Shown: positions 20,264-30,731, counted from the stretch's first letter. The stretch is DNA of 47,156 nucleotides from Verrucomicrobiota bacterium (GCA_016871685.1 VHCM01000006.1:1-47156), one strand, 5' to 3'. Notes: generated by a model from the letters alone, not told the origin. Made by a program: numbers and translations.

Positions 20264-20331
20264 GCCTCCGGTCCCGTCCGGCAAGACCGACCCGTCTACG
20301 CCATCCGGCGCATCCATCCGTTTCATCCTTC

Positions 20332-21603
20332 ATGAACACCATCATCACCGGCCTCCAGTGGGGCGACGAAGGCAAAGGCAAGATCGTCGACTACCTCACC
20401 GAGTCCGCCGACGTCGTGATCCGCGGCCAAGGCGGCAACAACGCCGGCCACACCGTGATCGCCAACGGCGTCAAATATGTGCTGCACTTGCTGCCGTCGG
20501 GCATCCTCTGGCCGGGCAAGCTCAACGTCATCGGCAATGGCGTGGTCGTCGATCCCGCGGGACTCGTCGATGAGATCACACGCATCGAATCACAGGGCGT
20601 CGCGGTGACGCCGGAAAACCTGCTGATCTCCGACCGCGCCCACGTGGTGCTCCCGCTTCACAAGGAACTCGACGCGGCGCGCGAGGCCGCGCTCGGCGAC
20701 CGCAGGATCGGCACGACCAAACGCGGCATCGGCCCGGCCTACGCCGACAAGATCAACCGCTGCGGACTGCGCTTGGCCGACCTTACCGACCGCGCGTTTT
20801 GCGAAGCGCAGATCCGCAGACGGGTCAATGAAGCCAACCCGCTGTTGGCGCGGCACCAGCTCGCGCAATTCGATGCCGACGAGGTCATCGCCTCGGTCTT
20901 CACCGCGTTCGAGCGCCTTAGGCCGCACGTTTGCAACACGATCCCGGTGGTGCACGACGCGTGGAAGACCGGTCGCAACCTGCTCTTTGAAGGCGCGCAG
21001 GGCACCTTGCTCGACATCGACTTCGGCACCTATCCGTTCGTCACCTCGTCCAACACGACCGCCGGCGGATCCTGCACCGGCAGCGGCCTCCCACCCACCG
21101 CGATCGATTCGGTGATCGGGGTCTGCAAGGCGTACACCACGCGCGTCGGTTCCGGTCCGTTCCCGACCGGCGACGAAGGGCTCTCGGATTACCTCCACGG
21201 ACTCGGCCGTGAGTTTGGTGCGACCACCGGCCGGCCGCGCGGATGCGGCTGGCTCGACACCGTGCTGCTGCGCTTCGCGTGCATGGTCAATGGCGTCACC
21301 GGCCTCGCGGTGACCAATGTCGACGGCCTCGATGCCTACGACACGCTGCGCATCTGCACCGGCTACGAGATCGACGGCATCGTCCACACGCTGCCGCCTG
21401 CCGACCGCACTGCCTGGGACCGCGCGAAACCGGTGTACGAGGAACTGCCCGGATGGAATTGTGACACCACCGGATGCACCGCCTATCCGCAACTGCCCGA
21501 TGCGGCGAAGCTCTACCTGACACGCCTCGGCGAACTGTGCGGCGCACCGATCGCGTTTGTCGGCGTCGGCCCCGATCGCGCACAAACCCTGCCGGTCGCC
21601 TGA
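20332..21603 (+). CDS. purA: Adenylosuccinate synthetase
   Basis: MNTIITGLQWGDEGKGKIVDYLTESADVVIRGQGGNNAGHTV, GTTKRGIGPAYADK, FEGAQGTLLDIDFGTYPFVTSSNTTAGG. Confidence 0.96.
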   Translation: MNTIITGLQWGDEGKGKIVDYLTESADVVIRGQGGNNAGHTVIANGVKYVLHLLPSGILWPGKLNVIGNGVVVDPAGLVDEITRIESQGVAVTPENLLISDRAHVVLPLHKELDAAREAALGDRRIGTTKRGIGPAYADKINRCGLRLADLTDRAFCEAQIRRRVNEANPLLARHQLAQFDADEVIASVFTAFERLRPHVCNTIPVVHDAWKTGRNLLFEGAQGTLLDIDFGTYPFVTSSNTTAGGSCTGSGLPPTAIDSVIGVCKAYTTRVGSGPFPTGDEGLSDYLHGLGREFGATTGRPRGCGWLDTVLLRFACMVNGVTGLAVTNVDGLDAYDTLRICTGYEIDGIVHTLPPADRTAWDRAKPVYEELPGWNCDTTGCTAYPQLPDAAKLYLTRLGELCGAPIAFVGVGPDRAQTLPVA

Positions 21604-21642
21604 TCCACACGCCGCTCATCATCCCCGCACGATTTCCTCCCG

Positions 21643-22356
21643 ATGTCAGCCGAGCACCCCGAGATCCCCTGGCACGTCGCCATCATCATGGACGGCAACG
21701 GCCGCTGGGCCAAGGAGCGCGGGCTCCCACGTCGAGATGGACACCGCGCGGGTGCCGAGTCGGTGCGCGAGGTGGCCGACACCTGCATCGAGCTCGGCAT
21801 CCGCTACCTCACCCTCTACGCGTTCTCATCCGAGAATTGGAACCGCCCGCCGGCGGAAGTCGAGGCACTCATGGGATTGCTCGACCGCTTCCTGATCGAG
21901 AAGGGGGCCGACATGAAGAAACGCGGCATCCGGCTGCAAACGATCGGCCGCACCGACCTGCTGCCGGATAAAACGCGCGCGCTCATCGAGCGCATCACTG
22001 CCGAGACCGCCGGTCACGCGGCGCTCACCCTCGTTCTGGCGCTGTCCTACGGCGCGCGCGAGGAAATCGTCGGCGCCGCCCGCTCGCTGGCCGCCGATGC
22101 AGCGGCCGGCCGCATCACCCCGGACGACATCGACTGCCGGCTGTTCGAGTCGCGCCTGCAGACCGCGGGGCTACCCGACCCCGACCTGCTCATCCGCACC
22201 TCCGGCGAAATGCGGATCTCCAATTTCCTGTTGTGGCAGATCAGCTATGCGGAAATCGTGATCGTCCGGAAAAACTGGCCGGACTTCCGGCGAAATGATT
22301 TCATCGAGGCCGTCAGGGAGTACCAACAGCGGCACCGCCGCTTCGGAGCGCTCTGA
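21643..22356 (+). CDS. uppS: Undecaprenyl diphosphate synthase
   Basis: HVAIIMDGNGRWAKERGLPRRDGHRAGAESVRE, LTLYAFSSENWNRP, DPDLLIRTSGEMRISNFLLWQISYAE. Confidence 0.96.
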   Translation: MSAEHPEIPWHVAIIMDGNGRWAKERGLPRRDGHRAGAESVREVADTCIELGIRYLTLYAFSSENWNRPPAEVEALMGLLDRFLIEKGADMKKRGIRLQTIGRTDLLPDKTRALIERITAETAGHAALTLVLALSYGAREEIVGAARSLAADAAAGRITPDDIDCRLFESRLQTAGLPDPDLLIRTSGEMRISNFLLWQISYAEIVIVRKNWPDFRRNDFIEAVREYQQRHRRFGAL

Positions 22357-22375
22357 CATCATCATCAGAAAACCC

Positions 22376-24487
22376 ATGAATCCGCCCTATCTCAACCGCG
22401 AGTTGTCCTGGGTGGAATTCAACCAACGCGTCCTCGCGGAAGCCCGGCGCGAGGATCTGCCGCTGCTCGAACGCGTGCGTTTCCTCGCGATCAGCGCGTC
22501 CAACCTCGACGAGTTTTTCCAAGTACGCATCGGCGGATTGCGGATCCTGCAGAACAGCGGCATCAAGCAGAACGATCCGTCCGGACTCACTCCATCGCGC
22601 AACCTCGTGTTGCTGCGCGACCGCATCCTGCTGATGCTCGGGGAGCAGTACCGCCTGCTCAACGAGACGCTGGTGCCGGCGCTGCGCAATCAAGGTATCC
22701 TCTTGCTCACCCACGACCAGCTCGACGACGCCCGCGCGGCGCAAACGGCCGCGACGTTCCAAGAGCAGATCTTTCCCCTGCTCACCCCGCTCGCCGTCGA
22801 CGACTCCGGCGAGACTCCCGGCGTGCCGGCACTGCAGCCCATCGTCGCCTGCCGCCTCGCCGATCCCGCCAACGGAGCGACGCGCCACGTGCTCATCCCC
22901 ATCCCCGAGACCGTGCCGCGACGGATTGCGGTGTCCACCGACCACGGTCAGGCATTCCTGCTTGCCGAGGATCTGGTCGCCGCACATGCCGCCTCGTTGT
23001 TTCCCGGGGAAACCGTGGAGGCCACCACCGTCTTCCGCGTCACCCGCAACAGCGACATTGCCGTGCAAGAGGACGATGCGACCGACCTCGCCGACGAAAT
23101 GGAGGAAGTGCTCAACGCCCGCAGGTTCGCCGAAACCGTGCGACTCGAGCTGGCTTCCGGGGCACCACGCGATCTCGCCGCGATGATCCAGCGCGTCACC
23201 AGCGCGGGCCCCAAGGAGATCTACCGGATCGACGGACCGCCCGGACTGGCGTCGCTGGCGGAACTCGCCTCGCTGCCGGATCACGACCACCTGCGCCATG
23301 CCGACTGGCCGCCGCAGGAACCGCCGTCGCTCGCGCCGGGCGAAAGCCTGTTCGACCGCATCGCCTCCGGCGACCTGCTGCTGCTCCACCCCTACGAGTC
23401 GTTCGACCCGCTGCTGCGCCTGCTCGATGAAGCGGCCGACGACCCGGACGTCGTCGCGATCAAGCAAGTGCTCTACCGCACCGCGCGGAAATCGCGCGTC
23501 ATCGACGCGCTGATCCGCGCCGCGGAAAACGGCAAGAACGTCACCGCTCTCGTCGAACTCAAGGCCCGCTTCGACGAAGCCCGCAACCTCGACCGCGCCG
23601 ACGATCTCCGCCGCGCCGGAGCGCAAATCGTTTACGGCGTCAAGAGACTCAAGACCCACGCCAAGATCCTCATGATCGTCCGCCGCGAGGCAGGCCACCT
23701 GCGGCGCTACCTCCATCTCGGCACCGGCAACTACAACGAATCGACCGCCCGCCTCTACACCGACGTCTCGTACTTCACTTGCAAACCCGAGTTCGGCAAC
23801 GATGCGTCGTTGTTCTTCAACGCCGTCTCGGGCAGGTCGAAGCTGCTGCGCTTCCAACGGCTCGTCCCCGCGCCCAGCGCGATGAAACCGAGACTGCTCG
23901 AACTCGTCACCGGCGAAGCCGACCGCGCCAGACAGGGCCTGCCCGCGCGCATCACCGCGAAAATGAACTCACTGCAGGATCCGGAACTCATTGCCGCGCT
24001 GTACGAGGCGTCGCGGGCGGGCGTGCAAATCCGCCTCAACGTCCGCGGGATCTGCTGCCTCAAGCCCGGCGACCCGAAACACTCGAAAAACATCGAGGTC
24101 GTCTCGATCATCGACCGTTTCCTCGAACACGCGCGCGTTTTCCACTTCCATCACGACGGGGACTCCGAAGTGTACATCGCCTCGGCCGACTGGATGACCC
24201 GCAACCTCGAGAAACGCGTCGAACTGATGATCCCCATCGAAGACGCTCCGCTCAAACGCCGGCTCATCCGCATGCTCGACTCGTTTTTCCTGGACAACAC
24301 GCAGGCGTGGCAACTGCAGCCCGACGGCAGTTCGCAGCGCGTGAGCCGCGCGAAAGGCCAGCGCGGCTTCCGTGCGCAGGAACAGCTTTATCTCGCCGCA
24401 CGCAAGGCCGCGAAAGCCCGCGAACACGAACGAGCGATGACTTTCGAGCCGCACGTGCCGGTCGATGCGGATCGACCCATGGACTGA
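22376..24487 (+). CDS. ppk1: Polyphosphate kinase 1
   Basis: YLNRELSWVEFNQRVLAEA, RFLAISASNLDEFFQVR, HPYESFDPLLRLLDEAADDPDVVAIKQVLYRTA, LKTHAKILMIVRRE, HLGTGNYNESTARLYTD. Confidence 0.95.
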   Translation: MNPPYLNRELSWVEFNQRVLAEARREDLPLLERVRFLAISASNLDEFFQVRIGGLRILQNSGIKQNDPSGLTPSRNLVLLRDRILLMLGEQYRLLNETLVPALRNQGILLLTHDQLDDARAAQTAATFQEQIFPLLTPLAVDDSGETPGVPALQPIVACRLADPANGATRHVLIPIPETVPRRIAVSTDHGQAFLLAEDLVAAHAASLFPGETVEATTVFRVTRNSDIAVQEDDATDLADEMEEVLNARRFAETVRLELASGAPRDLAAMIQRVTSAGPKEIYRIDGPPGLASLAELASLPDHDHLRHADWPPQEPPSLAPGESLFDRIASGDLLLLHPYESFDPLLRLLDEAADDPDVVAIKQVLYRTARKSRVIDALIRAAENGKNVTALVELKARFDEARNLDRADDLRRAGAQIVYGVKRLKTHAKILMIVRREAGHLRRYLHLGTGNYNESTARLYTDVSYFTCKPEFGNDASLFFNAVSGRSKLLRFQRLVPAPSAMKPRLLELVTGEADRARQGLPARITAKMNSLQDPELIAALYEASRAGVQIRLNVRGICCLKPGDPKHSKNIEVVSIIDRFLEHARVFHFHHDGDSEVYIASADWMTRNLEKRVELMIPIEDAPLKRRLIRMLDSFFLDNTQAWQLQPDGSSQRVSRAKGQRGFRAQEQLYLAARKAAKAREHERAMTFEPHVPVDADRPMD

Positions 24488-24512
24488 CGGAAGCGACAAC
24501 GCAAAGACAATG

Positions 24513-24542
24513 CTGGGCTTTTCTATGACAGCCCTGATTTTT
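24513..24542 (+). terminator. Putative rho-independent terminator downstream of ppk1
   Basis: GGGCT (24515-24519)...AGCCC (24530-24534) stem followed by ATTTTT. Confidence 0.4.
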
Positions 24543-24613
24543 GCTTGATGAATCGGGTTTTTCGGGAATGATCGCGGTCAAGCGGCTCTCCCTGCCCCCA
24601 CTCACCGTCCGCG

Positions 24614-26167
24614 ATGAACACGCTCCGCTCGCTCGATCTCGTGGTGCTCGCCGTGTACTTTCTCGGCGTTGCATGGATCGGCGTCCGCTTTGCCAGGCGT
24701 CAGACATCCACCGAGACGTACTTCGTCGCGGGCCGTTCGATCCCGGCGTGGGCGATGGGCATCTCGACCTTCGCCACGCTCATCAGCAGCATCACCTTCA
24801 TCGCTTACCCGGGGTCGGCCTACGCGGGCAACTGGAGCGAACTCGTTCCCGGCTTCATGGTCGTCGCCGTGCTCGCGGTCGTCGGCGCGGTGATCATCCC
24901 GTTCTTCCGCCAATCGGTGGGCATGAGCGCGTACGAGTATTTCGGCCACCGCTTCGGATACGGCGCACGGGCCTACAGCGCGCTCGCATTCACCGCGGGC
25001 CATTTCTCCAAAATGGGCTTTGTCCTCTACCTGCTCTCGCTCATCGCCCACAGCATGACCGGATGGAACCTCTACACCGTGCTGCTGGTCGTCGGCATCG
25101 TCACGGTCGCCTACACGCTCTTCGGCGGACTCGAGGCGGTGATCTGGACCGACGTCGTCCAGGGAATCGTCATGTGGATCGGCGTGGCGGTGGTGCTCGG
25201 ATTTCTCGTTTACCTGATGCCCGGCGGCATCGGCAAGGGCGTCGAACTCGCGCGGGATCAAGGGAAATTCAGCCTCGGCAATGGCGCGTTCGACCTCGCC
25301 GACCGCACCAGCATCTGGGTGATGAGCCTCTACGGCATGCTGTGGTACCTGCAGAAGTATGCGGCCGACCAGACCATCGTGCAGCGCTATCTGGTCGCGA
25401 AATCCGACCGCGAGGCGATCAAGGGCGTGGCATTCGGCGCGCTGCTGTGCGTGCCGGTTTGGACCCTCTTCATGCTCATCGGCACGCTGCTGTGGAGCTA
25501 CTACCAGCTTTCCGGCGAGGCGCTCCCGGCGGCGCTCACCGACAAGGCGGGCAAGGTGATGGCCGACAAGGTGTTCCCGCATTTCCTGATCACCCACATT
25601 CCGGAGGGAATCGCGGGACTGATCATCGCCGCGGTCTTCGCTGCGGGGATGTCGACCTTGTCGTCCGACCTCAACTGCCTGTCGGCGGTAGGCGTCGAAG
25701 ACTACTACCGCAAACTCCGCCCCGACGCGTCCGACCGCCGTCGCTTGATCGTTGGCAAGATCATCGTCGGCGTCTGCGGTCTGCTCGCCGTTGGCATCGG
25801 CGCGCTGATCGCCTGGAAGAGCGAGCGCGTGCTCACGCTGTACTACGCGGTTTCCTCCATCGTCTCCGGCGGACTCGCCGGCATCTTCCTGCTCGCGTTT
25901 CTGAGCAAACGCGCCAACCGCAACGGCGTCTGGGCGGGCATCATCGTCAACCTGCTGTTCACCGCATGGGCGACCCTCACCAGCGGCAAAAACCGGATGT
26001 TCGATCTCGGCGAGTGGAACTTTCCCTGGGCGGGCGTCATGATCGGCGTCTGCGGCCACGTGATCGTGCTGGTCGTCGGCTGGCTCGCCAGCATCATGAT
26101 GCCTGCCGATGCCCCCGTGCGCGACGAATGGACGCTGCAGGGATGGCTGCGACGTCGAAACCGGTGA
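24614..26167 (+). CDS. Sodium:solute symporter (SSS) family transporter
   Basis: DLVVLAVYFLGVAWIGVRFARRQTSTETYFVAGRSIPAWAMGISTFATLISSITFIAYPGSAY; multi-TM, first gene of the cluster. Confidence 0.9.
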   Translation: MNTLRSLDLVVLAVYFLGVAWIGVRFARRQTSTETYFVAGRSIPAWAMGISTFATLISSITFIAYPGSAYAGNWSELVPGFMVVAVLAVVGAVIIPFFRQSVGMSAYEYFGHRFGYGARAYSALAFTAGHFSKMGFVLYLLSLIAHSMTGWNLYTVLLVVGIVTVAYTLFGGLEAVIWTDVVQGIVMWIGVAVVLGFLVYLMPGGIGKGVELARDQGKFSLGNGAFDLADRTSIWVMSLYGMLWYLQKYAADQTIVQRYLVAKSDREAIKGVAFGALLCVPVWTLFMLIGTLLWSYYQLSGEALPAALTDKAGKVMADKVFPHFLITHIPEGIAGLIIAAVFAAGMSTLSSDLNCLSAVGVEDYYRKLRPDASDRRRLIVGKIIVGVCGLLAVGIGALIAWKSERVLTLYYAVSSIVSGGLAGIFLLAFLSKRANRNGVWAGIIVNLLFTAWATLTSGKNRMFDLGEWNFPWAGVMIGVCGHVIVLVVGWLASIMMPADAPVRDEWTLQGWLRRRNR

Positions 26168-26172
26168 GAATC

Positions 26173-27117
26173 ATGAATGGGACAGGAAAACCATGCCATG
26201 GGGTGATCGTGCCGATGGTGAGCCCGCTCGATGCGCGGTTCGAGGCGGATGCCGCGGCGGTCAGGACGTTGATCAGTTCGTTCGCGCGCTCCGGCGTGCA
26301 TGCCTTCGTGCTCGGCACCACCGGCGAGTGCGCCTCTCTCGACGCCATACAGCGCGCGCGGATCGTCGCTGCGGCGACGGAGGCTTCGTCCGGTCGCTGC
26401 CAGATCCACGCCGGCATCTCGGGCAACGCGCTGAATGACTGCCTCGCCCACGCGCGGCAGTGGCAATCATTGGGGGCTGATTTCGCCGTCGCCCATCTGC
26501 CGTCGTACTACCGGATCGGCGAAGCCGCAATGGAGGAGTGGTTCCTGCGCTTGGCCGACGGGTCACCATTGCCGTTGCTGCTCTACAACATCCCGCAAAC
26601 GACGGGACTGTCGCTTCCAATCGACGCCATCGAGCGGCTCGCGTCGCACCCCAATATCTGCGGCATCAAGGATAGCGAGCGCGATGAATCGCGACTCGAG
26701 CGTCTCATCACCATCGCCCGGTCACACGAGCGGTTTTCCGTCCTGCTCGGATGGGCGGCGCGCTCGGCGGACGCGGTCGCCGCCGGCATCGACGGCATCG
26801 TGCCCAGCAGCGCTAATCTGGTGCCCGCCGCGTACCGCACGCTGTACAATGCTGCAGCGGCGGGCCGCGCGGAGGAAGCGGCCCGATGGCAACAAATCAC
26901 CGACCGGATCACCGACATCTATCAAAAGGACCGGCCGCTCGCCGAGGCGTTCGCATTGCTCAAGGCGATGCTCGCCGGATTCGGTATCTGCGCGCCGCAC
27001 TGCGCGCCGCCGCTCGCCACCGCGGATGACGCGGCGATGCACGAGGTCATGCAGACCATCGAACCCTTCCGCGCCACTGTGATCCAATCACATCCGGAAG
27101 AACTCACCGTCGGCTGA
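26173..27117 (+). CDS. DapA/N-acetylneuraminate lyase family Schiff-base aldolase or dehydratase
   Basis: GTTGECASLD, LLLYNIPQTTGLSLP (Tyr), NICGIKDSERDESRL (Schiff-base Lys). Confidence 0.88.
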   Translation: MNGTGKPCHGVIVPMVSPLDARFEADAAAVRTLISSFARSGVHAFVLGTTGECASLDAIQRARIVAAATEASSGRCQIHAGISGNALNDCLAHARQWQSLGADFAVAHLPSYYRIGEAAMEEWFLRLADGSPLPLLLYNIPQTTGLSLPIDAIERLASHPNICGIKDSERDESRLERLITIARSHERFSVLLGWAARSADAVAAGIDGIVPSSANLVPAAYRTLYNAAAAGRAEEAARWQQITDRITDIYQKDRPLAEAFALLKAMLAGFGICAPHCAPPLATADDAAMHEVMQTIEPFRATVIQSHPEELTVG

Positions 27118-28565
27118 TGCCACGTATTGCCATGCAGGTCAGCAGTCACATTCGCGGTGAGTGGTTGCCGGTGCTCCGCGCCTCGCCATGCTTCAGCCCG
27201 GCCGACCCGTCGATGAAAGTCGCCGACGTCGCCTGGGCCGATGCCGCGCAAGCTACGGCTGCGATGGACGCGGCCGACGCGGCGTTTCCATCTTGGCGTC
27301 GCACCCCTGCGGCGGACCGCCACCAGATCATCTCACGGCTCATCTGCAGCATCGACCAACAATCGAGTCACATCGCCGACATCATTCATCGGGAAAATGG
27401 CAAAACACCCGCCGAAGCGCGCCGCGAGGTCGCATCATCGCTCGGCGAAGCGCACTTTCAGGCGGCTTTCCTCGAACAGGGACTGGTCGAATCCTCGGGC
27501 GACGCCGAACTCCGCCACGAACCGCTCGGCGTGGTGCTGCTCATCACGCCATGGAACTTCCCGCTCACCACCGTGGTGCGCAAGGCGATCCCCGCATTGC
27601 TCTGCGGCAACACCGCCGTGCTCAAGCCTTCGCCCCAGGGAATCGCCACCGCAGCCGCCTTCATGCAACTCGCCCGCGACGCGGGACTGCCCGACGGCGT
27701 GCTCAACCTGGTGCCCGCAAATGCCGGTGACGCGATCGACGCGCTGGTCGACCACCCGACGCTGCGCGCGATCTCATTCACCGGATCGACCGGGGTCGGC
27801 CAGCGCATCGCCGCTCGCCTCGGCAGCCGCGATGTCCGATATCAGGCGGAGATGGGCGGCTGCAATGCGATGGTCGTCTGGCGGGATGCCGATCTCGATG
27901 CCGCCGCCGCGGCAGCCGCGTCGAGCGGATTCGCAGTGTGCGGCCAATGGTGCACCGGATTGAGCCGCCTGTTGGTGCACGAGGAAGTGTATGATGCGTT
28001 TCTTCACAAGCTTCGCGATCGCGTCGCGGCCATCCGTCGCTGTGCCGGGCCTGGTCGTGATCCGGATGATTCCCGCGCCACCATGGGATCGCTGACCACT
28101 CCGCAGCAACTCGATCGCACCCGCGCGATCGTCGCCAATGCGGTCGGCCAAGGTGCCGTGGCGATGGTCGCCGACGATGGGTGGTCTGCATCCACCGGAC
28201 TGCATCATCCGCCGGTGATCCTGCACGAGGTCACTCCACAGATGGACTGCGCTCACGAGGAGTTGTTCGCACCGATCATCGCCGTGATGCGCTGCCGCGA
28301 TGCGGACGAAGCGCTGCGCATCGTCAACGACAGCCGCTACGGGTTGTCATTCTCGATCTACACGCGCGACTCCAGGCTTGCGGAGCGGTTCATGGACGAG
28401 GTGGAGGCGGGCGTCTGCCACATCAACCTCGAGACCTGGCACCGCACACCCGACCTGCCGGTGTGCGGCTGGAAGGACTCCGGCCGCGGCATCCCCGAGT
28501 CCGGCCGCACCATGCGCGATTTCCTCACCCGCCTCAAGGTGGTCTACCGTCGTTCACCGTCATGA
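27117..28565 (+). CDS. NAD(P)-dependent aldehyde dehydrogenase (semialdehyde-dehydrogenase-like)
   Basis: VLLITPWNFPLTTVVRKAIPALLCGNTAVLKPSP, SFTGSTGVGQRIA, AEMGGCNAMVVW, CGQWCTGLSR; start codon overlaps the upstream stop (TGATG). Confidence 0.9.
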   Translation: MPRIAMQVSSHIRGEWLPVLRASPCFSPADPSMKVADVAWADAAQATAAMDAADAAFPSWRRTPAADRHQIISRLICSIDQQSSHIADIIHRENGKTPAEARREVASSLGEAHFQAAFLEQGLVESSGDAELRHEPLGVVLLITPWNFPLTTVVRKAIPALLCGNTAVLKPSPQGIATAAAFMQLARDAGLPDGVLNLVPANAGDAIDALVDHPTLRAISFTGSTGVGQRIAARLGSRDVRYQAEMGGCNAMVVWRDADLDAAAAAAASSGFAVCGQWCTGLSRLLVHEEVYDAFLHKLRDRVAAIRRCAGPGRDPDDSRATMGSLTTPQQLDRTRAIVANAVGQGAVAMVADDGWSASTGLHHPPVILHEVTPQMDCAHEELFAPIIAVMRCRDADEALRIVNDSRYGLSFSIYTRDSRLAERFMDEVEAGVCHINLETWHRTPDLPVCGWKDSGRGIPESGRTMRDFLTRLKVVYRRSPS

Positions 28566-29728
28566 ACATCACCGCCATCCACGAACGCACCCTGCCACTC
28601 GCGTCATCCATGCGCAACGCGGTCATCGACTTTTCCACGATGACCGTGTCAGTGGTCGCAGTTGTCACGGACGTGATCCGCGACGGCAGGCCGGTGACGG
28701 GTTACGGCTTCAATTCCAACGGTCGCTACGCCCAGGGCGGCATCATCCGCGAGCGATTCGCCCCGCGATTGCTCGGCGCGGCACCCGGTGCCCTCGCCGA
28801 TGCGGACGGAGCGAATCTCGATCCGTTCAAATGCCTCGCGGTGATGATGACCAACGAGAAGCCCGGCGGTCACGGCGAGCGCAGCGTCGCGGCCGGCACG
28901 CTCGACATGGCCTTCTGGGACATCGTCGCGAAGATCGAGGACAAGCCGCTATGGCGGTTGCTCGCCGATCGCTACAACGGGGGTGCCGCCGACCCGCTCG
29001 TCAACACCTACGCCGCGGGCGGGTACTATCATCCCGGCAAAGGTTTGGAAGCGCTGCAGGACGAACTCAGGGGCTACCTCGATCTCGGCTTCACCAGTTG
29101 CAAGATCAAGGTGGGGGGCGCGCCGATGGACGAGGATCTGCGGCGCATCGAGGCCGCGATCGACGTGCTCGGCGACGGATCGCGACTCGCCGTGGATGCG
29201 AACGGCGGCTTCGACCTCGCCACCGCCATCAAGTTCCAGCAAGCGATCCAACCCTACGGATTAAAATGGTACGAGGAACCGGTGGAACCACTCGACTTCG
29301 AGGCGCATGCGGAACTCGCGGCGTCGGCCGTCACTCCGCTCGCCACCGGCGAGAATTTGTTTTCCTGCGTCGATACCCGCAACTTCGCCAGACACGCCGG
29401 ATTCGATCCTCAGCGCGATTTTCTTCAGGTCGATCCGGTGTTGTCCTACGGCCTAGCGGAATACCTCGGCATCATCGAGATGCTGCGCGGCTACGGTTGG
29501 TCGACGCGCCGCCTCATCCCTCACGGCGGACACCTCTTCGGCATGCACATCGCCGCGGGCCTCCAACTCTACGGCATGGAGTCTTACCCGCACGTCTTCG
29601 ATCCTTACGGCAAGTACGCGCGCGGCATGACGCTGGGGGACGGTAAAGTCGACCTGCCGTCGCTGCCGGGCATCGGCTACGAAGACGTGCCGGGCGTGGA
29701 TGAGTTGATGCGTGCGTTGGCGGGTTGA
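28562..29728 (+). CDS. Enolase-superfamily acid-sugar dehydratase, D(-)-tartrate dehydratase-like
   Basis: SMRNAVIDFSTMTVSVVAVVTDV..GYGFNSNGRYAQGGIIRERF, TNEKPGGHGERSVAAGTLDMAFWD, CKIKVGG (KxK), AVDANGGFD, WYEEPVEP, ATGENLFS, LIPHGGH; overlaps upstream ALDH (ATGA). Confidence 0.82.
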   Translation: MNITAIHERTLPLASSMRNAVIDFSTMTVSVVAVVTDVIRDGRPVTGYGFNSNGRYAQGGIIRERFAPRLLGAAPGALADADGANLDPFKCLAVMMTNEKPGGHGERSVAAGTLDMAFWDIVAKIEDKPLWRLLADRYNGGAADPLVNTYAAGGYYHPGKGLEALQDELRGYLDLGFTSCKIKVGGAPMDEDLRRIEAAIDVLGDGSRLAVDANGGFDLATAIKFQQAIQPYGLKWYEEPVEPLDFEAHAELAASAVTPLATGENLFSCVDTRNFARHAGFDPQRDFLQVDPVLSYGLAEYLGIIEMLRGYGWSTRRLIPHGGHLFGMHIAAGLQLYGMESYPHVFDPYGKYARGMTLGDGKVDLPSLPGIGYEDVPGVDELMRALAG

Positions 29729-29775
29729 GCCGGAAATGCGGCGGACCCGCTGAACACAGACGTCGCGGTGGTGGA

Positions 29776-30654
29776 TCAGCGGCCCTGCAGCTTCGCGGCG
29801 GTCGCCGCATCGACTGTGAACGAGCCCGTGCCGGACGGCTGGACCGCACCTCCCTCGGCGACCTGGTATTCGTACACTTTCACCGGCTTCACTCCCGCAA
29901 TTTCCGACATCAAGTAAACGCGGATGGCGAGGGCCTCCTTGCCGGTCGAGCCTTCAAGCCTGCGCGCCGTGTACTGCACTTCGTTGACGCCATCCACTGC
30001 GCCACCGATCACCACTTCCGATTCCTGTGCGTTGGCAAAGCGGTGCCGACTGATCTTGTTGACCTGCACGCGCACCTCTCGTCCCGGACAGAAAGCATAG
30101 ACCTTGGCAATGGTTTTGGCCGCCGGTGCCTCGATCGGGGTCGGCGGCACCACGCCATCCGGTTTCGCCTCGGGCGTCTCCGCGAGATAACGCAGATCCC
30201 CGGCGGCCAGCTCCTTGCGCACATCGGGCAACGCTGCGAGGCTCACAAAATCCGCGCGATCATAAAGCCAGCCGGATCTGCCCCGAACAAACGACAATAC
30301 CAGCAGGTTGTCCGTGGGCTTTCCTCCGACACCGAAATCCACTTTGCCGAAATACGACGCTTTCGCAGTCGGCCCATTCTGCTTCGATTCGAGAAAGCGC
30401 AAACCGTCAATCGTCGGAGGCGGCGCGGGCAGATCGAACACCGCCGCTGGAAACGCACACTTTTCGGACACAATCCGGTTGCGCACTTCCATGCGACGGT
30501 GCGGTGCGGTCGCCCGTTGCCAAGTCGCGGCATCCTTGCGGACCACCGCATCACGCCACTGGCGGTAGACCGATTCCAGCTCGTCGCGAAACACGTCGGC
30601 GGAGGCCGTGAACGGAAACCACACCAGCAGCCAGGGAAAGAGAAGCCATCTCAT
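29776..30654 (-). CDS. Hypothetical secreted protein
   Basis: Signal peptide MRWLLFPWLLVWFPFTASA; no recognised domain. Confidence 0.65.
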   Translation of the reverse strand: MRWLLFPWLLVWFPFTASADVFRDELESVYRQWRDAVVRKDAATWQRATAPHRRMEVRNRIVSEKCAFPAAVFDLPAPPPTIDGLRFLESKQNGPTAKASYFGKVDFGVGGKPTDNLLVLSFVRGRSGWLYDRADFVSLAALPDVRKELAAGDLRYLAETPEAKPDGVVPPTPIEAPAAKTIAKVYAFCPGREVRVQVNKISRHRFANAQESEVVIGGAVDGVNEVQYTARRLEGSTGKEALAIRVYLMSEIAGVKPVKVYEYQVAEGGAVQPSGTGSFTVDAATAAKLQGR

Positions 30655-30731
30655 CGCCGAAACGATTGGACAATCGGCCGCGTTTCACAACAAACAAATC
30701 TGCCGGGGATGGCAGACCCGGGCATCAAGGC

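Noticed and set aside
22313-23857. 514-aa minus-strand ORF opposite ppk1
   Set aside because: Shadow ORF of a well-supported ppk1; no motifs.
24602-26059. 485-aa minus-strand ORF opposite the SSS transporter
   Set aside because: Shadow ORF; the plus strand has clear transporter motifs.
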